From contig NZ_JAFLJM010000003.1 of NCBI RefSeq assembly GCF_017745675.1, positions 1 through 64,000 on the forward strand: a DNA stretch of 64,000 nucleotides, read 5' to 3'. Made by a program: the position numbers and the translations under genes. The stretch comes from Alkalihalobacillus sp. BA299. GTDB lineage: Bacteria > Bacillota > Bacilli > Bacillales > Bacillaceae_F. The notes under the pieces were generated by a model. That model had not been told where the DNA came from and did not search any database. It worked only from the letters and a program-made list of their open reading frames with translations. This document shows, one piece after another, positions 8,749 through 17,311 of this stretch. Position 1 is the first letter of the stretch; every line of letters begins with the position of its first letter.

Positions 8749-9756
8749 ATGAGTTCAAGAGTAAATCAAAAATGGCGTTACAAATTAAATAAGTGGCGTA
8801 GACGAGCTGCGATCTTCCTTTCACTTTCACTCCTAATAATTATAGGTTTTGTTGTATATGGGAAAATTGAATACGAAACTGCTCGAAAAAATTCCATTGA
8901 AACACTCGAAGAATCAGCACCTGAAGGTATTAAATATGAAAATGAATATGAACAAATACCTTTTCAAGCAGAAGAACAAAAGAAAAATGAGCCTCTTCAT
9001 ATCCTTTTAATTGGAGTCGATAAAGCCGTAGATGATAAATCAAGAACAGACACTATAATGATTGTACAATACAACACTAATCATGGAACAGCGAAGCTTG
9101 TTTCTATTATGAGGGACAGTTATGTAGCCATACCCGATCATCAAGACAATAAAATTAATGCCTCATTTTTTATCGGTGGACCAGAGCTTTTACGGAAAAC
9201 GATCAAGAAGAATTTTGATATCGACATTCATTATTATGCGATGGTTAATTTTGACGGATTCGAACGTGTTGTCGATACGATCGCACCGAATGGGATTGAA
9301 ATAAACGTTGAACACCGAATGTATAAGTCTTCAATGAAAATGCACTTTGAACCTGGTAAGCAAATTGTAAAAGGAAAAGATGTATTAAAGTATGTTCGTT
9401 TTCGTGATGACCATGAAAATGATTTTGGTCGTGTTCGTCGCCAACAAGAAGTAATCTCGCTATTAAAAGATGAAATGCTTACGCTTCGCGGCGTGTCAAA
9501 AGTACCTCAGCTCATTGGCGCTGTCGAACCATACATTGATACAAATATGAAGACAAGGAAAATTCTTAGTCTCGGAAAAGACTTTTTTCTGAACCCAGTT
9601 GAAGACATTGAAACATTAACAATTCCGATTGAACATAGCTTCATAGATCAACGTTACCCGCATGCAGGTCTAGTATTAGAAATGGATATTAAAAAAAACA
9701 AACAAGCGTTACACCATTTTTTTGAGTTCAATAATAAAAATGAGGAAGACTTATAA
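8749..9756 (+). CDS. LytR-CpsA-Psr (LCP) family wall-polymer ligase
   Basis: LCP proteins transfer wall teichoic acid or other undecaprenyl-linked polymers to peptidoglycan outside the cell. The frame is open from 8692, but the ATG at 8749 has AAGGATGG at good spacing and is preferred; that gives 335 residues. There is one N-terminal membrane segment (AAIFLSLSLLIIIGFVVYG) and then the LCP domain with its hallmarks: ILLIGVDK, DDKSRTDTIMIVQ, KLVSIMRDSYVAIP, INASFFIGG, and the arginine-rich KYVRFRDDHENDFGRVRRQQEV. These arginines bind the lipid pyrophosphate. Single gene, in front of the convergent fabF. Confidence 0.9.
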   Translation: MSSRVNQKWRYKLNKWRRRAAIFLSLSLLIIIGFVVYGKIEYETARKNSIETLEESAPEGIKYENEYEQIPFQAEEQKKNEPLHILLIGVDKAVDDKSRTDTIMIVQYNTNHGTAKLVSIMRDSYVAIPDHQDNKINASFFIGGPELLRKTIKKNFDIDIHYYAMVNFDGFERVVDTIAPNGIEINVEHRMYKSSMKMHFEPGKQIVKGKDVLKYVRFRDDHENDFGRVRRQQEVISLLKDEMLTLRGVSKVPQLIGAVEPYIDTNMKTRKILSLGKDFFLNPVEDIETLTIPIEHSFIDQRYPHAGLVLEMDIKKNKQALHHFFEFNNKNEEDL

Positions 9757-9775
9757 GAGTCCCCCTCATTAAAAT

Positions 9776-9788
9776 GGTGCCTGGCACC
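9776..9788. repeat. Short perfect palindrome GGTGCCTGGCACC
   Basis: A 6-bp inverted pair around a single base between the convergent LCP and fabF genes. The same short motif is, from memory, scattered through Bacillus genomes; only one copy was noticed here. Confidence 0.6.
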
Positions 9789-9803
9789 GATGTTAGTTTT
9801 TAC

Positions 9804-11042
9804 TTATTCTGTGTACTTTTTTAATACAATACAAGCATTATGTCCACCAAAGCCTAACGAGTTACTAATTGCTGCTCTAACTTCTTGTTTTCTCGATTTG
9901 TTTGGAACATAATCGAGATCACAGTCTGGATCCGGTGTTTCATAATTAATCGTTGGAGGAATGATCCCTTCTTCGATCGTTTTAGCCGTGAGTATGGCTT
10001 CTACTGCACCAGCTGCACCTAATAAGTGCCCAGTCATCGATTTCGTTGAACTAATGGCTAACTTTTTCGCATGATCACCAAATACCGTTTTTACAGCTAT
10101 TGTTTCAAACTTATCATTATATGGAGTACTTGTACCGTGAGCATTCATATAATCAAAGTCCTCTGGTTGAAGTCCTGCGTCCGCAATAGCTTGAAGCATT
10201 GCGCGTACACCACCTTCACCTTCAGGGGCTGGTGCTGTAACATGATAAGCATCACCCGTTGCACCATAACCTACAATTTCTGCATAGATTTTTGCTCCAC
10301 GAGCTGTAGCTGATTCAAGTGATTCAAGAATAAGGATACCTGCACCTTCACCCATAACAAAACCATCACGGTTCAAATCAAATGGCCTTGATGCAGTTTT
10401 AGGATCTTCATTCGTAGAAATCGCTTTAGCTGCACAAAATCCTGCAACAGCCATATCCGTAATCGGTGCTTCTGCTCCACCAGTAATCATATAATCTGCA
10501 TCTCCACGTTGGATGACTTTAAATGCATCTCCAATCGAGTTTGTACCAGATGCACATGCTGTAACCGTACAAGAATTAATTCCTTTAGCACCTGTTACAA
10601 TTGACACTTGCCCTGAAGCCATATCTGGAATCATCATCGGTACGAAGAAAGGACTAACTCGACGGTAGCCTTTTTCTTCAAATGTACGAAATTGCTGTTC
10701 ATACGTTTCCATCCCGCCAATTCCTGATCCAATCCAAACACCAATTCGTGGTGCAATTTCATCCGTAATTTTTAATTCTGCATCTTCAAGCGCCATTAAT
10801 GATGCTGCAACAGCAAATTGAGTAAAACGATCCATTTTACGCGCTTCTTTTTTATCCATAAATTGAGTCGGGTCAAATTCACTTACTTCTGCTGCAACTT
10901 TCATAGGGAATTTTGATGCATCAACACGTGTTAAAGGGCCAACACCCGACACACCTGAAATCGCATTATTCCACATTGTAGCCACGTCACTACCGATCGG
11001 TGACACTGTTCCTAAACCTGTAATAACGACACGTCTTTTCAT
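9804..11042 (-). CDS. fabF: Beta-ketoacyl-ACP synthase II (FabF)
   Basis: The 412-residue condensing enzyme of fatty acid elongation, joining malonyl-ACP to acyl-ACP in the cytoplasm. The catalytic triad is complete: Cys163 in [13 protein letters not shown], His302 in [12 protein letters not shown], and His339 in [15 protein letters not shown]. The length and the [11 protein letters not shown] motif near the C-terminus are those of FabF. It lies 57 bases behind fabH on the same strand and is almost certainly co-transcribed, as in B. subtilis. Regulated, by inference, through the FapR-type operator in front of fabH. Confidence 0.98.
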   Translation of the reverse strand: MKRRVVITGLGTVSPIGSDVATMWNNAISGVSGVGPLTRVDASKFPMKVAAEVSEFDPTQFMDKKEARKMDRFTQFAVAASLMALEDAELKITDEIAPRIGVWIGSGIGGMETYEQQFRTFEEKGYRRVSPFFVPMMIPDMASGQVSIVTGAKGINSCTVTACASGTNSIGDAFKVIQRGDADYMITGGAEAPITDMAVAGFCAAKAISTNEDPKTASRPFDLNRDGFVMGEGAGILILESLESATARGAKIYAEIVGYGATGDAYHVTAPAPEGEGGVRAMLQAIADAGLQPEDFDYMNAHGTSTPYNDKFETIAVKTVFGDHAKKLAISSTKSMTGHLLGAAGAVEAILTAKTIEEGIIPPTINYETPDPDCDLDYVPNKSRKQEVRAAISNSLGFGGHNACIVLKKYTE

Positions 11043-11099
11043 ATCGATCTCTCTCTCCTTTAATAACTTCTTTAATTACACAAATACGTTTGAGAAAGG

Positions 11100-12044
11100 T
11101 TAGCGACCCCACCGGATAGCGACTGCTCCCCAGACGAGACCAGCACCAAAACCAACGAGAACTACCAAATTACCATCTTTAATTTTACCCGCTTTCAACT
11201 CTTCAACTAACGCAATTGGAATTGAAGAAGAAGATGTATTCCCATATTTATTTGCAGTTACTGACATTTTTTCAATAGGTAGTTCTAATCTTTCTCGGGA
11301 CGCTTCCATAATGCGAATATTCGCTTGGTGCGGAACTAAAAAGTCAACGTCTTCTTTTGTTAATCCTGCTTTTTCGAGCACTTTTAATGAAGATTCACCC
11401 ATTTGACGAACTGCAAACTTAAATACTTCACGGCCATTCATATGAAGAAATTCCTTCTGGTGAATATGCATTGCTCCGCTTCCGTCGGCACCTAGCTCAA
11501 AGGATAAAATACCTTTATCTTCTGAAACCGGCCCTAATACTGCAGCTCCTGCACCATCTCCGAATAGAACGGCTGTATTACGATCAGACATATCAGTAAC
11601 TTTTGATAACTTTTCTACACCTACAACGAGAATATTCGTATACGATTCATTAGTAATAAATTGTTGTGCGGTTACTAACCCATAAATAAATCCAGCACAA
11701 GCCGCACTAATATCCATTGCCGCAGCGTTTTTAGCACCTAATTGCTCTTGGATCATTGCTGAAACAGAGGGAAATGGCATATCAGGTGTTACCGTCGCTA
11801 CTAATATTAAATCAATATCTTCAGGAGCAACTCCTGAATTTTCAATAGCTTCTTTCGCAGCTGCAAATGCCATATGAGAAGTATCAATTCCTTCAGAAGC
11901 AAATCGTCTTTCTTCAATTCCAGTCCTTGTTCTAATCCACTCATCCGTTGTATCAAGTACTTTTTCAAAATCAGCATTTGTTACGACACGATCGCCTACA
12001 AAACTTCCCATACCAAGTATTCCAGCATTAACTTTCTTTCCCAT
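11100..12044 (-). CDS. fabH: Beta-ketoacyl-ACP synthase III (FabH)
   Basis: A 314-residue enzyme that starts fatty acid synthesis by condensing a short acyl-CoA with malonyl-ACP. The active-site residues are in place: Cys116 in [11 protein letters not shown], His239 in VPHQANIRI and Asn269 in [12 protein letters not shown]. In Bacillus, FabH prefers branched acyl-CoA primers, so branched fatty acids are likely. A GGGGGA site precedes the ATG. First gene of a fabH-fabF pair with a FapR-type operator upstream. Confidence 0.97.
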   Translation of the reverse strand: MGKKVNAGILGMGSFVGDRVVTNADFEKVLDTTDEWIRTRTGIEERRFASEGIDTSHMAFAAAKEAIENSGVAPEDIDLILVATVTPDMPFPSVSAMIQEQLGAKNAAAMDISAACAGFIYGLVTAQQFITNESYTNILVVGVEKLSKVTDMSDRNTAVLFGDGAGAAVLGPVSEDKGILSFELGADGSGAMHIHQKEFLHMNGREVFKFAVRQMGESSLKVLEKAGLTKEDVDFLVPHQANIRIMEASRERLELPIEKMSVTANKYGNTSSSSIPIALVEELKAGKIKDGNLVVLVGFGAGLVWGAVAIRWGR

Positions 12045-12094
12045 TTAACTTCCCCCTTAACAATACTTCATATCCATATACTTACCATCAATTA

Positions 12095-12112
12095 TTATGA
12101 CCTAGTACTAAT
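12095..12112 (-). promoter_or_regulatory. FapR-type operator upstream of fabH
   Basis: TTATGACCTAGTACTAAT, read on the minus strand as ATTAGTACTAGGTCATAA, matches closely the known palindromic FapR site (ATTAGTACC-GGTACTAAT type). It lies about 50 bases in front of the fabH start, over a CATAAT that could be the -10. FapR represses fatty acid synthesis until malonyl-CoA releases it. Confidence 0.75.
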
Positions 12113-12265
12113 TTTAGCGTAATTTTTCTGTATTGTCTATAATCCTGCAATTTCGGTCTCCTAATAAAAGGGCTCTTTTACTAAACACTAATTATTATGT
12201 ACTAGCATATCTATTACTATAAGAGGTAGTTTGGAAATAACCTTTGATGCAAGGAGGATTCACGT

Positions 12266-12541
12266 ATGGAACAGGAAAAAAAATCATCTGAAAATCAAGG
12301 AGACTTCTTTGATCAATTAATGTTTGGACCCCGTAGGCAGACGAGTGAATTTACACAAGAAGAACAATTAACTAACCAATCAGTAGATAATAATAATACA
12401 GTAAACAACCAACAAAATTCAAATCAAGAAACAAGTCAACTCGAGCATATTATTCAAATTGCACAAGTTGTAGGACCTTACCTTTCAAAACTCTCTCCTA
12501 TGCTATCTAACCTACAATCACTTTTTTCTAATAAAAAGTAG
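12266..12541 (+). CDS. Small hydrophilic protein of unknown function
   Basis: 91 residues behind a strong AAGGAGG. The first two thirds are charged and rich in Q and N (a run near NNNTVNNQQN), probably unstructured. The last third is an amphipathic segment, IIQIAQVVGPYLSKLSPMLSNLQSLF. The tail loosely resembles the end of YqfQ-like spore proteins, but this is a weak likeness and no function is claimed. It stands alone, divergent from fabH. Confidence 0.7.
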   Translation: MEQEKKSSENQGDFFDQLMFGPRRQTSEFTQEEQLTNQSVDNNNTVNNQQNSNQETSQLEHIIQIAQVVGPYLSKLSPMLSNLQSLFSNKK

Positions 12542-12608
12542 AAGCTAGGTTTAAAGTCTTATGTTAGTGATCCGCTAACTTTTCTGCATTAAAAGCGAAA
12601 AATAAATA

Positions 12609-12799
12609 AAAAAGCTGTTTTCGTAAACTTTGTTGCTATTGGACCGTTTTTTGAACATAAATCAGCCCTAATGGACAAATTCATTTGTCTATCTGGCTGA
12701 TTTATGTTCAAAGGCTTCACACCAAAGCGTGAAGAATCAAGCTTTCGCTTGGTTAACGGTTCAATAGCTAAAAGCAACAATCTTTTAGAAAGGGCCTAA
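12609..12799. repeat. Repeat family B, copy 2, with a nested palindrome
   Basis: Outer arms AAAGCTGTTTTCGTAAACTT...GTTGCTATTGGACCG and CGGTTCAATAGCTAAAAGC...AACAATCTTTTAG pair as in copy 1. Between the left arm and the CTTCAC/GTGAAG pair lies an extra 59-bp unit (12652-12710) bounded by a perfect 16-bp inverted repeat (TGAACATAAATCAGCC), with GACAAA/TTTGTC at its centre. Copy 1 lacks this unit. Confidence 0.8.
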
Positions 12800-12801
12800 A
12801 T

Positions 12802-12896
12802 AAAAGAGGCAGACTCAAAAGTGTCATTGCCCCTCAGTTACACACGAATTTACGTGGACTGTGGTCATTGGCACTTTTTATGAGCCAGCCTCTTTA
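12802..12896 (-). terminator. Large imperfect hairpin behind the PYGP-repeat gene
   Basis: AAAGAGGCTGGCTCATAAAAAGTG on the minus strand pairs imperfectly with CACTTTTGAGTCTGCCTCTTTT. It lies directly after the stop at 12903 and can act as terminator, but its length (95 bp) and its GGC-GACTC arms resemble the element at 31730, so it may be a repeat reused as terminator. Confidence 0.55.
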
Positions 12897-12902
12897 TATC
12901 AT

Positions 12903-13217
12903 TTACCAAGGGCCTCCGCCATAAGGGGTAGGTCCATATTCAGGACCGTAATTTGGACCATATTGTGGGCCATAACTTGGGCCGAACTGTGGACCATAGC
13001 TCGGGCCATATTGTGGACCGTAACTTGGACCATATTGTGGACCGTAACTTGGACCATATTGTGGGCCGCAATATGGCCAACAATATGGTCGACCAAAACC
13101 ACCAAATAAGAAAGGACTTACTGCTAATCCAGCTAAAAAAGGGAGGACAGGGAAATAGCGGTGATGGTGATGGCCATGACCTGAACCATCACGGTACATC
13201 ATCGGATAGTAGTTCAT
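12903..13217 (-). CDS. Glycine/tyrosine/proline-rich tandem-repeat protein, possible spore coat protein
   Basis: 104 residues. The N-terminus has a His-rich stretch (GHGHHHHRYF), then a hydrophobic, perhaps membrane-binding segment (LPFLAGLAVSPFLFGGFG). From residue 45 on it consists of near-perfect tandem units of the form YGPQYGPS, about seven in a row, ending in GGGPW. Low-complexity Y/G/P proteins of this shape are common in Bacillus spore coats, which is the basis of the suggestion. AAGGAG precedes the ATG. The frames read in other phases across the repeats are artefacts of the period. Position between fabH and comZ is where B. subtilis has yjzB, but no likeness is claimed. Confidence 0.8.
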   Translation of the reverse strand: MNYYPMMYRDGSGHGHHHHRYFPVLPFLAGLAVSPFLFGGFGRPYCWPYCGPQYGPSYGPQYGPSYGPQYGPSYGPQFGPSYGPQYGPNYGPEYGPTPYGGGPW

Positions 13218-13302
13218 TAGGCAAAACTCCTTCTATCATGTTTTCACTACTTATCCTATGTACTCGCCCTTTTCATTGAGCATGTCCATTTTATGCAAAT
13301 TT

Positions 13303-13491
13303 TTATTTGGTATTCTCTTCTTTACCTAATTCGTACGCTTCGTTCATAACCTTTACAAGCATGTTAACCATCGGTTGTAAATCGTCCATATTCAATTCAA
13401 TCCCCTTTTCATCAAGGATCGCTTTTCCTTCTGGCATATACTTCATCGCAATTTGAATAAATCTCATTTGTAACTCTGGATTTACATTCAT
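13303..13491 (-). CDS. comZ: ComZ, competence regulatory small protein
   Basis: 62 residues if the ATG at 13491 is used, which has GAGGTG six bases before it; an upstream GTG at 13500 is in frame but lies on that site. The sequence (FIQIAMKYMPEGKAILDEKGIEL, then VMNEAYELGKEE) is clearly ComZ, known in B. subtilis as a negative regulator of the comG DNA-uptake operon. It follows med by seven bases, the same pair as in B. subtilis. Acts in the cytoplasm; the mechanism is not well understood. Confidence 0.93.
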   Translation of the reverse strand: MNVNPELQMRFIQIAMKYMPEGKAILDEKGIELNMDDLQPMVNMLVKVMNEAYELGKEENTK

Positions 13492-13507
13492 TTTATTCAC
13501 CTCACTA

Positions 13508-14464
13508 TTATTCTTCTTTCGGTAATTTACCGGTATTTATATAGTTTTCAATCGCACGTTGGATCTTAGTTTGAAATTCTTCAGGCACGATTGAACTAAA
13601 TTCACCTAATGTTATCACTCCATCTTCAAAGTCATAGTATAGATTTCCAGACTCTAATTCCCCACGGTTAAACCGATCAGCTACAACTTGATATAGGTTA
13701 TCTACATGTTGAACTGTACTTGTTAATACAGTCGATTCTCCTAAATCCGACTGATCACCTACAAAACCAATCGCAAAATGTCCATTCTTTTTAACTTCTT
13801 CAATAACCGGTATGTGAAATCCATCTCCAGCAGGATAATAAACATCAATTCCATCTTCATTCATCTTCTCTAAATAATGTAATGCAGTATCAACATCTCC
13901 CCAATCTTTGACGTAATTAATTTTTACATCAATCATCGGATTTTGGAACTCTGCTCCTTTAACAAAGCCTTCAACTTCAGGTTGCCATGCATGAGCTGCA
14001 ATGATCCCAACTTTGTTTGACTCGGTCATCTTTGCAGCAACCATTCCTGCAAAAAAACCCATAGCATGACTGTTAAAATGCAAGCTAGTTACATTATCTC
14101 CACTGACTTCTCCATTAAAACTAACAAAATGAATGTGAGGATATTCAGCACTAATTTCATTAAAATAATCTGAAAAAATACGACCATGACCAAAAATTAA
14201 ATTAACATCTTTTTCATCGTATTCGTTAACTGTAGCTCTTACCTTTGATATCGTATTAATTTCTTCATTGAAATAAACGTCTACATCTAAATCAGAATGA
14301 ATTTTAAGAATTCCTTGATACCCTTTAAAGTTCCAACCTTTATCATCAATCGTATCTTCTAGTAATAAACCAACCTTTTTTAAGTTTGATGGTGTATGAT
14401 TGTTTGAACATCCAACTATAATCAAAATAATAATTAATAATAAAATAAGATGTAATTTTCTCAT
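13508..14464 (-). CDS. med: Med, BMP-family lipoprotein linked to competence
   Basis: 318 residues from the ATG at 14464 (AAGGTGA before it); the open frame reaches 14491. A hydrophobic N-terminus ends in a lipobox (IIVGC), followed by a BMP/PnrA-type periplasmic-binding fold: KVGLLLEDTIDDKGWNFKGYQGI, then FGHGRIFSDYF, KVGIIAAHAWQPEVEGFVKGAEF, and the IGFVGDQSD turn. Length and order before comZ match B. subtilis Med, reported as a positive regulator of comK. BMP lipoproteins usually bind nucleosides, so the protein may sense a ligand; that is inference. Confidence 0.92.
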   Translation of the reverse strand: MRKLHLILLLIIILIIVGCSNNHTPSNLKKVGLLLEDTIDDKGWNFKGYQGILKIHSDLDVDVYFNEEINTISKVRATVNEYDEKDVNLIFGHGRIFSDYFNEISAEYPHIHFVSFNGEVSGDNVTSLHFNSHAMGFFAGMVAAKMTESNKVGIIAAHAWQPEVEGFVKGAEFQNPMIDVKINYVKDWGDVDTALHYLEKMNEDGIDVYYPAGDGFHIPVIEEVKKNGHFAIGFVGDQSDLGESTVLTSTVQHVDNLYQVVADRFNRGELESGNLYYDFEDGVITLGEFSSIVPEEFQTKIQRAIENYINTGKLPKEE

Positions 14465-14535
14465 AAAGTAGTCACCTTCAGTCAATAGCATTTTATCTTT
14501 TACAAGATAGCTTTGCTGACTTGTTGTAATCCTTT

Positions 14536-14703
14536 CTAAGCCTTTCTCTTACGATATAAGTACTCTAAAAAAAATCCAAGTGCAATAGCGATTATAACAA
14601 CCATTCCATCATTCATATCTGTCAGAAGGTCGAGTATTAGAAAACTAGTAATTGTAGTTATTGAAAAAATGATAAGTCCAAAAATAACAGGTTTTGTATT
14701 CAA
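14536..14703 (-). CDS. Small membrane protein, TTG start
   Basis: A 55-residue protein starting at TTG seven bases behind a GGAGGA site. It has two hydrophobic segments (PVIFGLIIFSITTITSFLIL and GMVVIIAIALGFFLEYLY) and a basic tail (RKRKA), so it should be a membrane hairpin. It resembles in size and layout the YjzD/DUF2929 proteins encoded near argF in B. subtilis; I consider that likely but did not verify it. Lies just upstream of med, same strand. Confidence 0.7.
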   Translation of the reverse strand: MNTKPVIFGLIIFSITTITSFLILDLLTDMNDGMVVIIAIALGFFLEYLYRKRKA

Positions 14704-14791
14704 TTATTTCCTCCATTACTTTATTCTAAATCTAATTTTACATAATATTTTACTAGAAGGGAAGCAATGGAAGTTACCAAAATTACTTGAA

Positions 14792-15712
14792 CTAATTTAA
14801 TTTCTTTTGTTTTATTGCTTTTTTTAAACTTTCTTCCTGTTTTTTTATCCCTTCTTCTAAGACTGTACTTTCTATAAAGCCTAGTTTTGTGGTCACCTTT
14901 TCATTTGAAATATACACTTCTTCTCGATGGTTTCTCCAATCTGGAGCTTTACTTCCTGTAATTAATTCTTTACCTTTAAACCATTGCCTCTTCTTTCCAG
15001 ATGATAAATTATATATTTCATTCACATACTTTGTTTGGCCTGCTAATAGTAGACCTTGAACTACATCTTTTATATATAATATATCATAGGTTGATCGATC
15101 AACAATTTCCGGGAAGGGCTTATTCAGTAGTTTTGCCGTTAATAACTGATGATAGGCCATATCTTCTCGTTGTAAAGGCCCATATACAGTAGGAAGTCTA
15201 ACGATAACAACGTCTAAATTACTTTTTTTACTCTGCTGAAGAAGAAGTGATTCTCCAGCCATTTTTGTTAATCCATAAGGGTTTATTGGATTTGAGGGCG
15301 TGCGCTCAGTAATTACCCCTGTTCTCTCCCCATATACTTGAACTGTTGATGTATAAACAATTCTTCCTTTACCTGTGATGGCCTGAATAAGATGCTTCGT
15401 TGCTTTTACATTATGATGAATCGTTTCCCGTAAACGTTTCCATTGATTATCCGTTTGTGTAGATGCAGCTAAATGAAAAACAACTGTATCTTCCGTTAAG
15501 ATAGAAGTAAAATCAACACTTTCAATTGGTTGTTGAATATAGTGAAATAACGAGTTCCTTCCAATATATAGAAGTCGATCTTCCGCTTGACTTTTCTGTG
15601 CTGCATTAATCATTGAATCTATACCATATACTTCTATACCTTCGTCCAGAAGTTTCGAACAAAGATGGAATCCAATGAAACCTAATGCACCTGTTACGAC
15701 CACTCGCTTCAT
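14792..15712 (-). CDS. NAD-dependent epimerase/dehydratase
   Basis: A 306-residue extended short-chain dehydrogenase. The N-terminal Rossmann motif is GALGFIGFHL and the active site shows YGLTK (Y-x3-K) with TSTVQVYG before it. These enzymes act on nucleotide sugars. Substrate unknown. Strong GGAGG before the ATG. It occupies the place of yjaV in the B. subtilis arg-fab region but I do not claim that it is the same protein. Confidence 0.88.
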   Translation of the reverse strand: MKRVVVTGALGFIGFHLCSKLLDEGIEVYGIDSMINAAQKSQAEDRLLYIGRNSLFHYIQQPIESVDFTSILTEDTVVFHLAASTQTDNQWKRLRETIHHNVKATKHLIQAITGKGRIVYTSTVQVYGERTGVITERTPSNPINPYGLTKMAGESLLLQQSKKSNLDVVIVRLPTVYGPLQREDMAYHQLLTAKLLNKPFPEIVDRSTYDILYIKDVVQGLLLAGQTKYVNEIYNLSSGKKRQWFKGKELITGSKAPDWRNHREEVYISNEKVTTKLGFIESTVLEEGIKKQEESLKKAIKQKKLN

Positions 15713-15754
15713 ATTATTCCTCCATTGTTAACAAATCCCCTCTGATTGCGATAG

Positions 15755-16510
15755 TCAGAGAGGATTTGTTAAGTTTTTTTCGTATTGATGAAAAAATGAA
15801 AATATCGGCTTACTAAAATATGAAATCGATTTTCCAGGTAAATATAACGTTAGTTTGATAGGACTATTTTGCTTTGAACGATATTTTTCATAGCGTTTAC
15901 TATGCTCTTCAAATCTATATCTACGATAACTTGTTTCATGATAGATGTGTAATGGAATTTGGTTATGATGTTGCCAATCATTATTTTTGATGACTACTTT
16001 TTCTTCAACTTCTGCTTTCTTAATATCATAAGCTTGGGATAATTCAGAGAGAAGTCGCTTATAGAACAAACGGTCATTTTGCTCGGCCTTATAATGTCGG
16101 TAAAGGCTGAGGCATGGATTGATCAAAATCGCTGAACGAATATTTTCTCGCATCCTTTCAAACAATTTCAATGCTAATAATGCACCCATTCCTTCAGCAA
16201 CGATATGAATATGATGATTTAATATTTCTCGTTTCATGATGAAATAATAAAGGCTTTCTGCCAATTGACATGCTTTATCACTTCCCCAATGTCTTCCAAA
16301 GAAATTGGAGGTAAAAATCGTATAGCCTTCTTTCCGAAGAGTGTTTATAAATTTAAAACGTTCTGGGTGTTGAAGCCACAACGACGTTTTTTCATTTACA
16401 AAGTGATTGATATCACCGATTAATAGAATAGCAAAGCCATTCGGTTTTTCTGGTAAATGGACAACACTCCACTGTTCATGGATACAAAAAAACCGTTCAC
16501 ATACGCCCAT
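15755..16510 (-). CDS. Alpha/beta-hydrolase-like protein (YjaU type) lacking the nucleophile serine
   Basis: 251 residues with the order of an alpha/beta hydrolase: a strand-loop segment FAILLIGDINHFVN, then an acidic-helix region, and the elbow HIVAEGMGALLALKLFE. The usual G-x-S-x-G elbow reads AEGMG, with Glu in place of Ser, and the C-terminus ends without a clear catalytic His. It may have lost hydrolase activity and serve another role. The position between the epimerase and the argF side fits yjaU of B. subtilis. Single ribosome binding site GAGGG. Confidence 0.72.
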   Translation of the reverse strand: MGVCERFFCIHEQWSVVHLPEKPNGFAILLIGDINHFVNEKTSLWLQHPERFKFINTLRKEGYTIFTSNFFGRHWGSDKACQLAESLYYFIMKREILNHHIHIVAEGMGALLALKLFERMRENIRSAILINPCLSLYRHYKAEQNDRLFYKRLLSELSQAYDIKKAEVEEKVVIKNNDWQHHNQIPLHIYHETSYRRYRFEEHSKRYEKYRSKQNSPIKLTLYLPGKSISYFSKPIFSFFHQYEKNLTNPL

Positions 16511-16609
16511 TTTTCCCTCATCCTCATAATTATATTTCTCGAACTTCTCTATTTAATTTATGCAAAGATTCGAGAAATGCAATAACTGAACGTTAGATTG
16601 GTTATGAGG

Positions 16610-16729
16610 CTAATCTGCTTCACTATTTAATTCTTGCAAAAGCCACTCGATTCTGTCTTTACCAGCGTCGGTTAAATTACTCTCTGATTGCTCTAGTAAA
16701 GCCTCTAATTCAGCTTTTAAATACTCCAT
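16610..16729 (-). CDS. Very small acidic protein, unknown
   Basis: A 39-residue frame with GGAGG and an ATG at ideal spacing. Translation begins MEYLKAELEALLEQ and ends LLQELNSEAD, an acidic amphipathic helix pattern. It is the only reading frame in the gap and its start signal is strong. No relative recognised. Confidence 0.6.
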   Translation of the reverse strand: MEYLKAELEALLEQSESNLTDAGKDRIEWLLQELNSEAD

Positions 16730-16952
16730 AAGAACCTCCAAAATATGTTCCTATTTCTTATTATTCATATGTATAACAATAAAAAAAATGCTGTTTTTGT
16801 AAATTTTCTTGGTTTTTTCGACTTAGTTAATAAACAGGTGACTTACAAATGCTCCACCGTCATAAAAGAAATGAGTTTGTTTTATTTTTCTCATTATTTT
16901 AAGCTTCTAATGAGGTTTCATAGCACTTAGTTTTAAGTCACGCTTTTTTTAG

Positions 16953-17132
16953 TTATGGCTTCCGTTTGGGCATCCATTTTCGATTTTGGTTGGATGTTTG
17001 TGGGAATGTATCGCCCGCTTCTAACTTAATTGATTTTGGATTTTGTACCATACTTCCTGTTTCACCGATCTCAACGTATATTCCATTATTCGGTACTTTT
17101 TGGCCCGGCACAAATTGATGGTTTTGTCCCAT
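16953..17132 (-). CDS. yjzC: YjzC-like small protein
   Basis: 59 residues behind AAAGGAG. The sequence MGQNHQFVPGQKVPNNGIYV followed by EIGETGSMVQNP closely matches B. subtilis YjzC as I remember it, and the gene sits just beyond argF, as there. Function unknown; related short proteins are found in many Bacilli. Confidence 0.85.
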   Translation of the reverse strand: MGQNHQFVPGQKVPNNGIYVEIGETGSMVQNPKSIKLEAGDTFPQTSNQNRKWMPKRKP

Positions 17133-17240
17133 AAATTTTCACTCCTTTTACAATGTACATTCATTAATATACCCACTTAGAGCTTATTTTACGTATAAGG
17201 ATGAAAATACCTTTAGCCATACGCCTTCCAAAACGACGAA

Positions 17241-17276
17241 GAGCGTAATGGCTTATTATATCCATTACGCTCTTTT
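17241..17276 (-). terminator. Hairpin behind argF
   Basis: GAGCGTAATGG pairs with CCATTACGCTC (11 bp). The T-rich tail is better on the plus strand (TTTTATCT) than on the minus strand (TTCGTCG), so termination of the arg operon here is likely but not certain. Confidence 0.65.
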
Positions 17277-17311
17277 ATCTGTCAGGCTATTTAGTTTCAA
17301 ATAAACAGTGA

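Larger units (their letters stand above)
12542..12902. other. Gene-free stretch filled by two palindromic elements
   Basis: Consists almost wholly of repeat B copy 2 (12609-12799) and a large hairpin (12802-12896). Reading frames crossing it are by-products of the palindromes. Confidence 0.7.

Noticed and set aside
12589..12780. Minus-strand 63-codon frame
   Set aside because: It is the translation of repeat B copy 2 with its palindromes and has no ribosome site.
12861..13279. Frames in other phases across the PYGP repeats
   Set aside because: The 24-base period keeps all frames open; only the phase with AAGGAG before its ATG and a His-rich head looks real.
16745..16930. Plus-strand 61-codon frame
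   Set aside because: AT-rich, no ribosome site, hydrophobic low-complexity translation.
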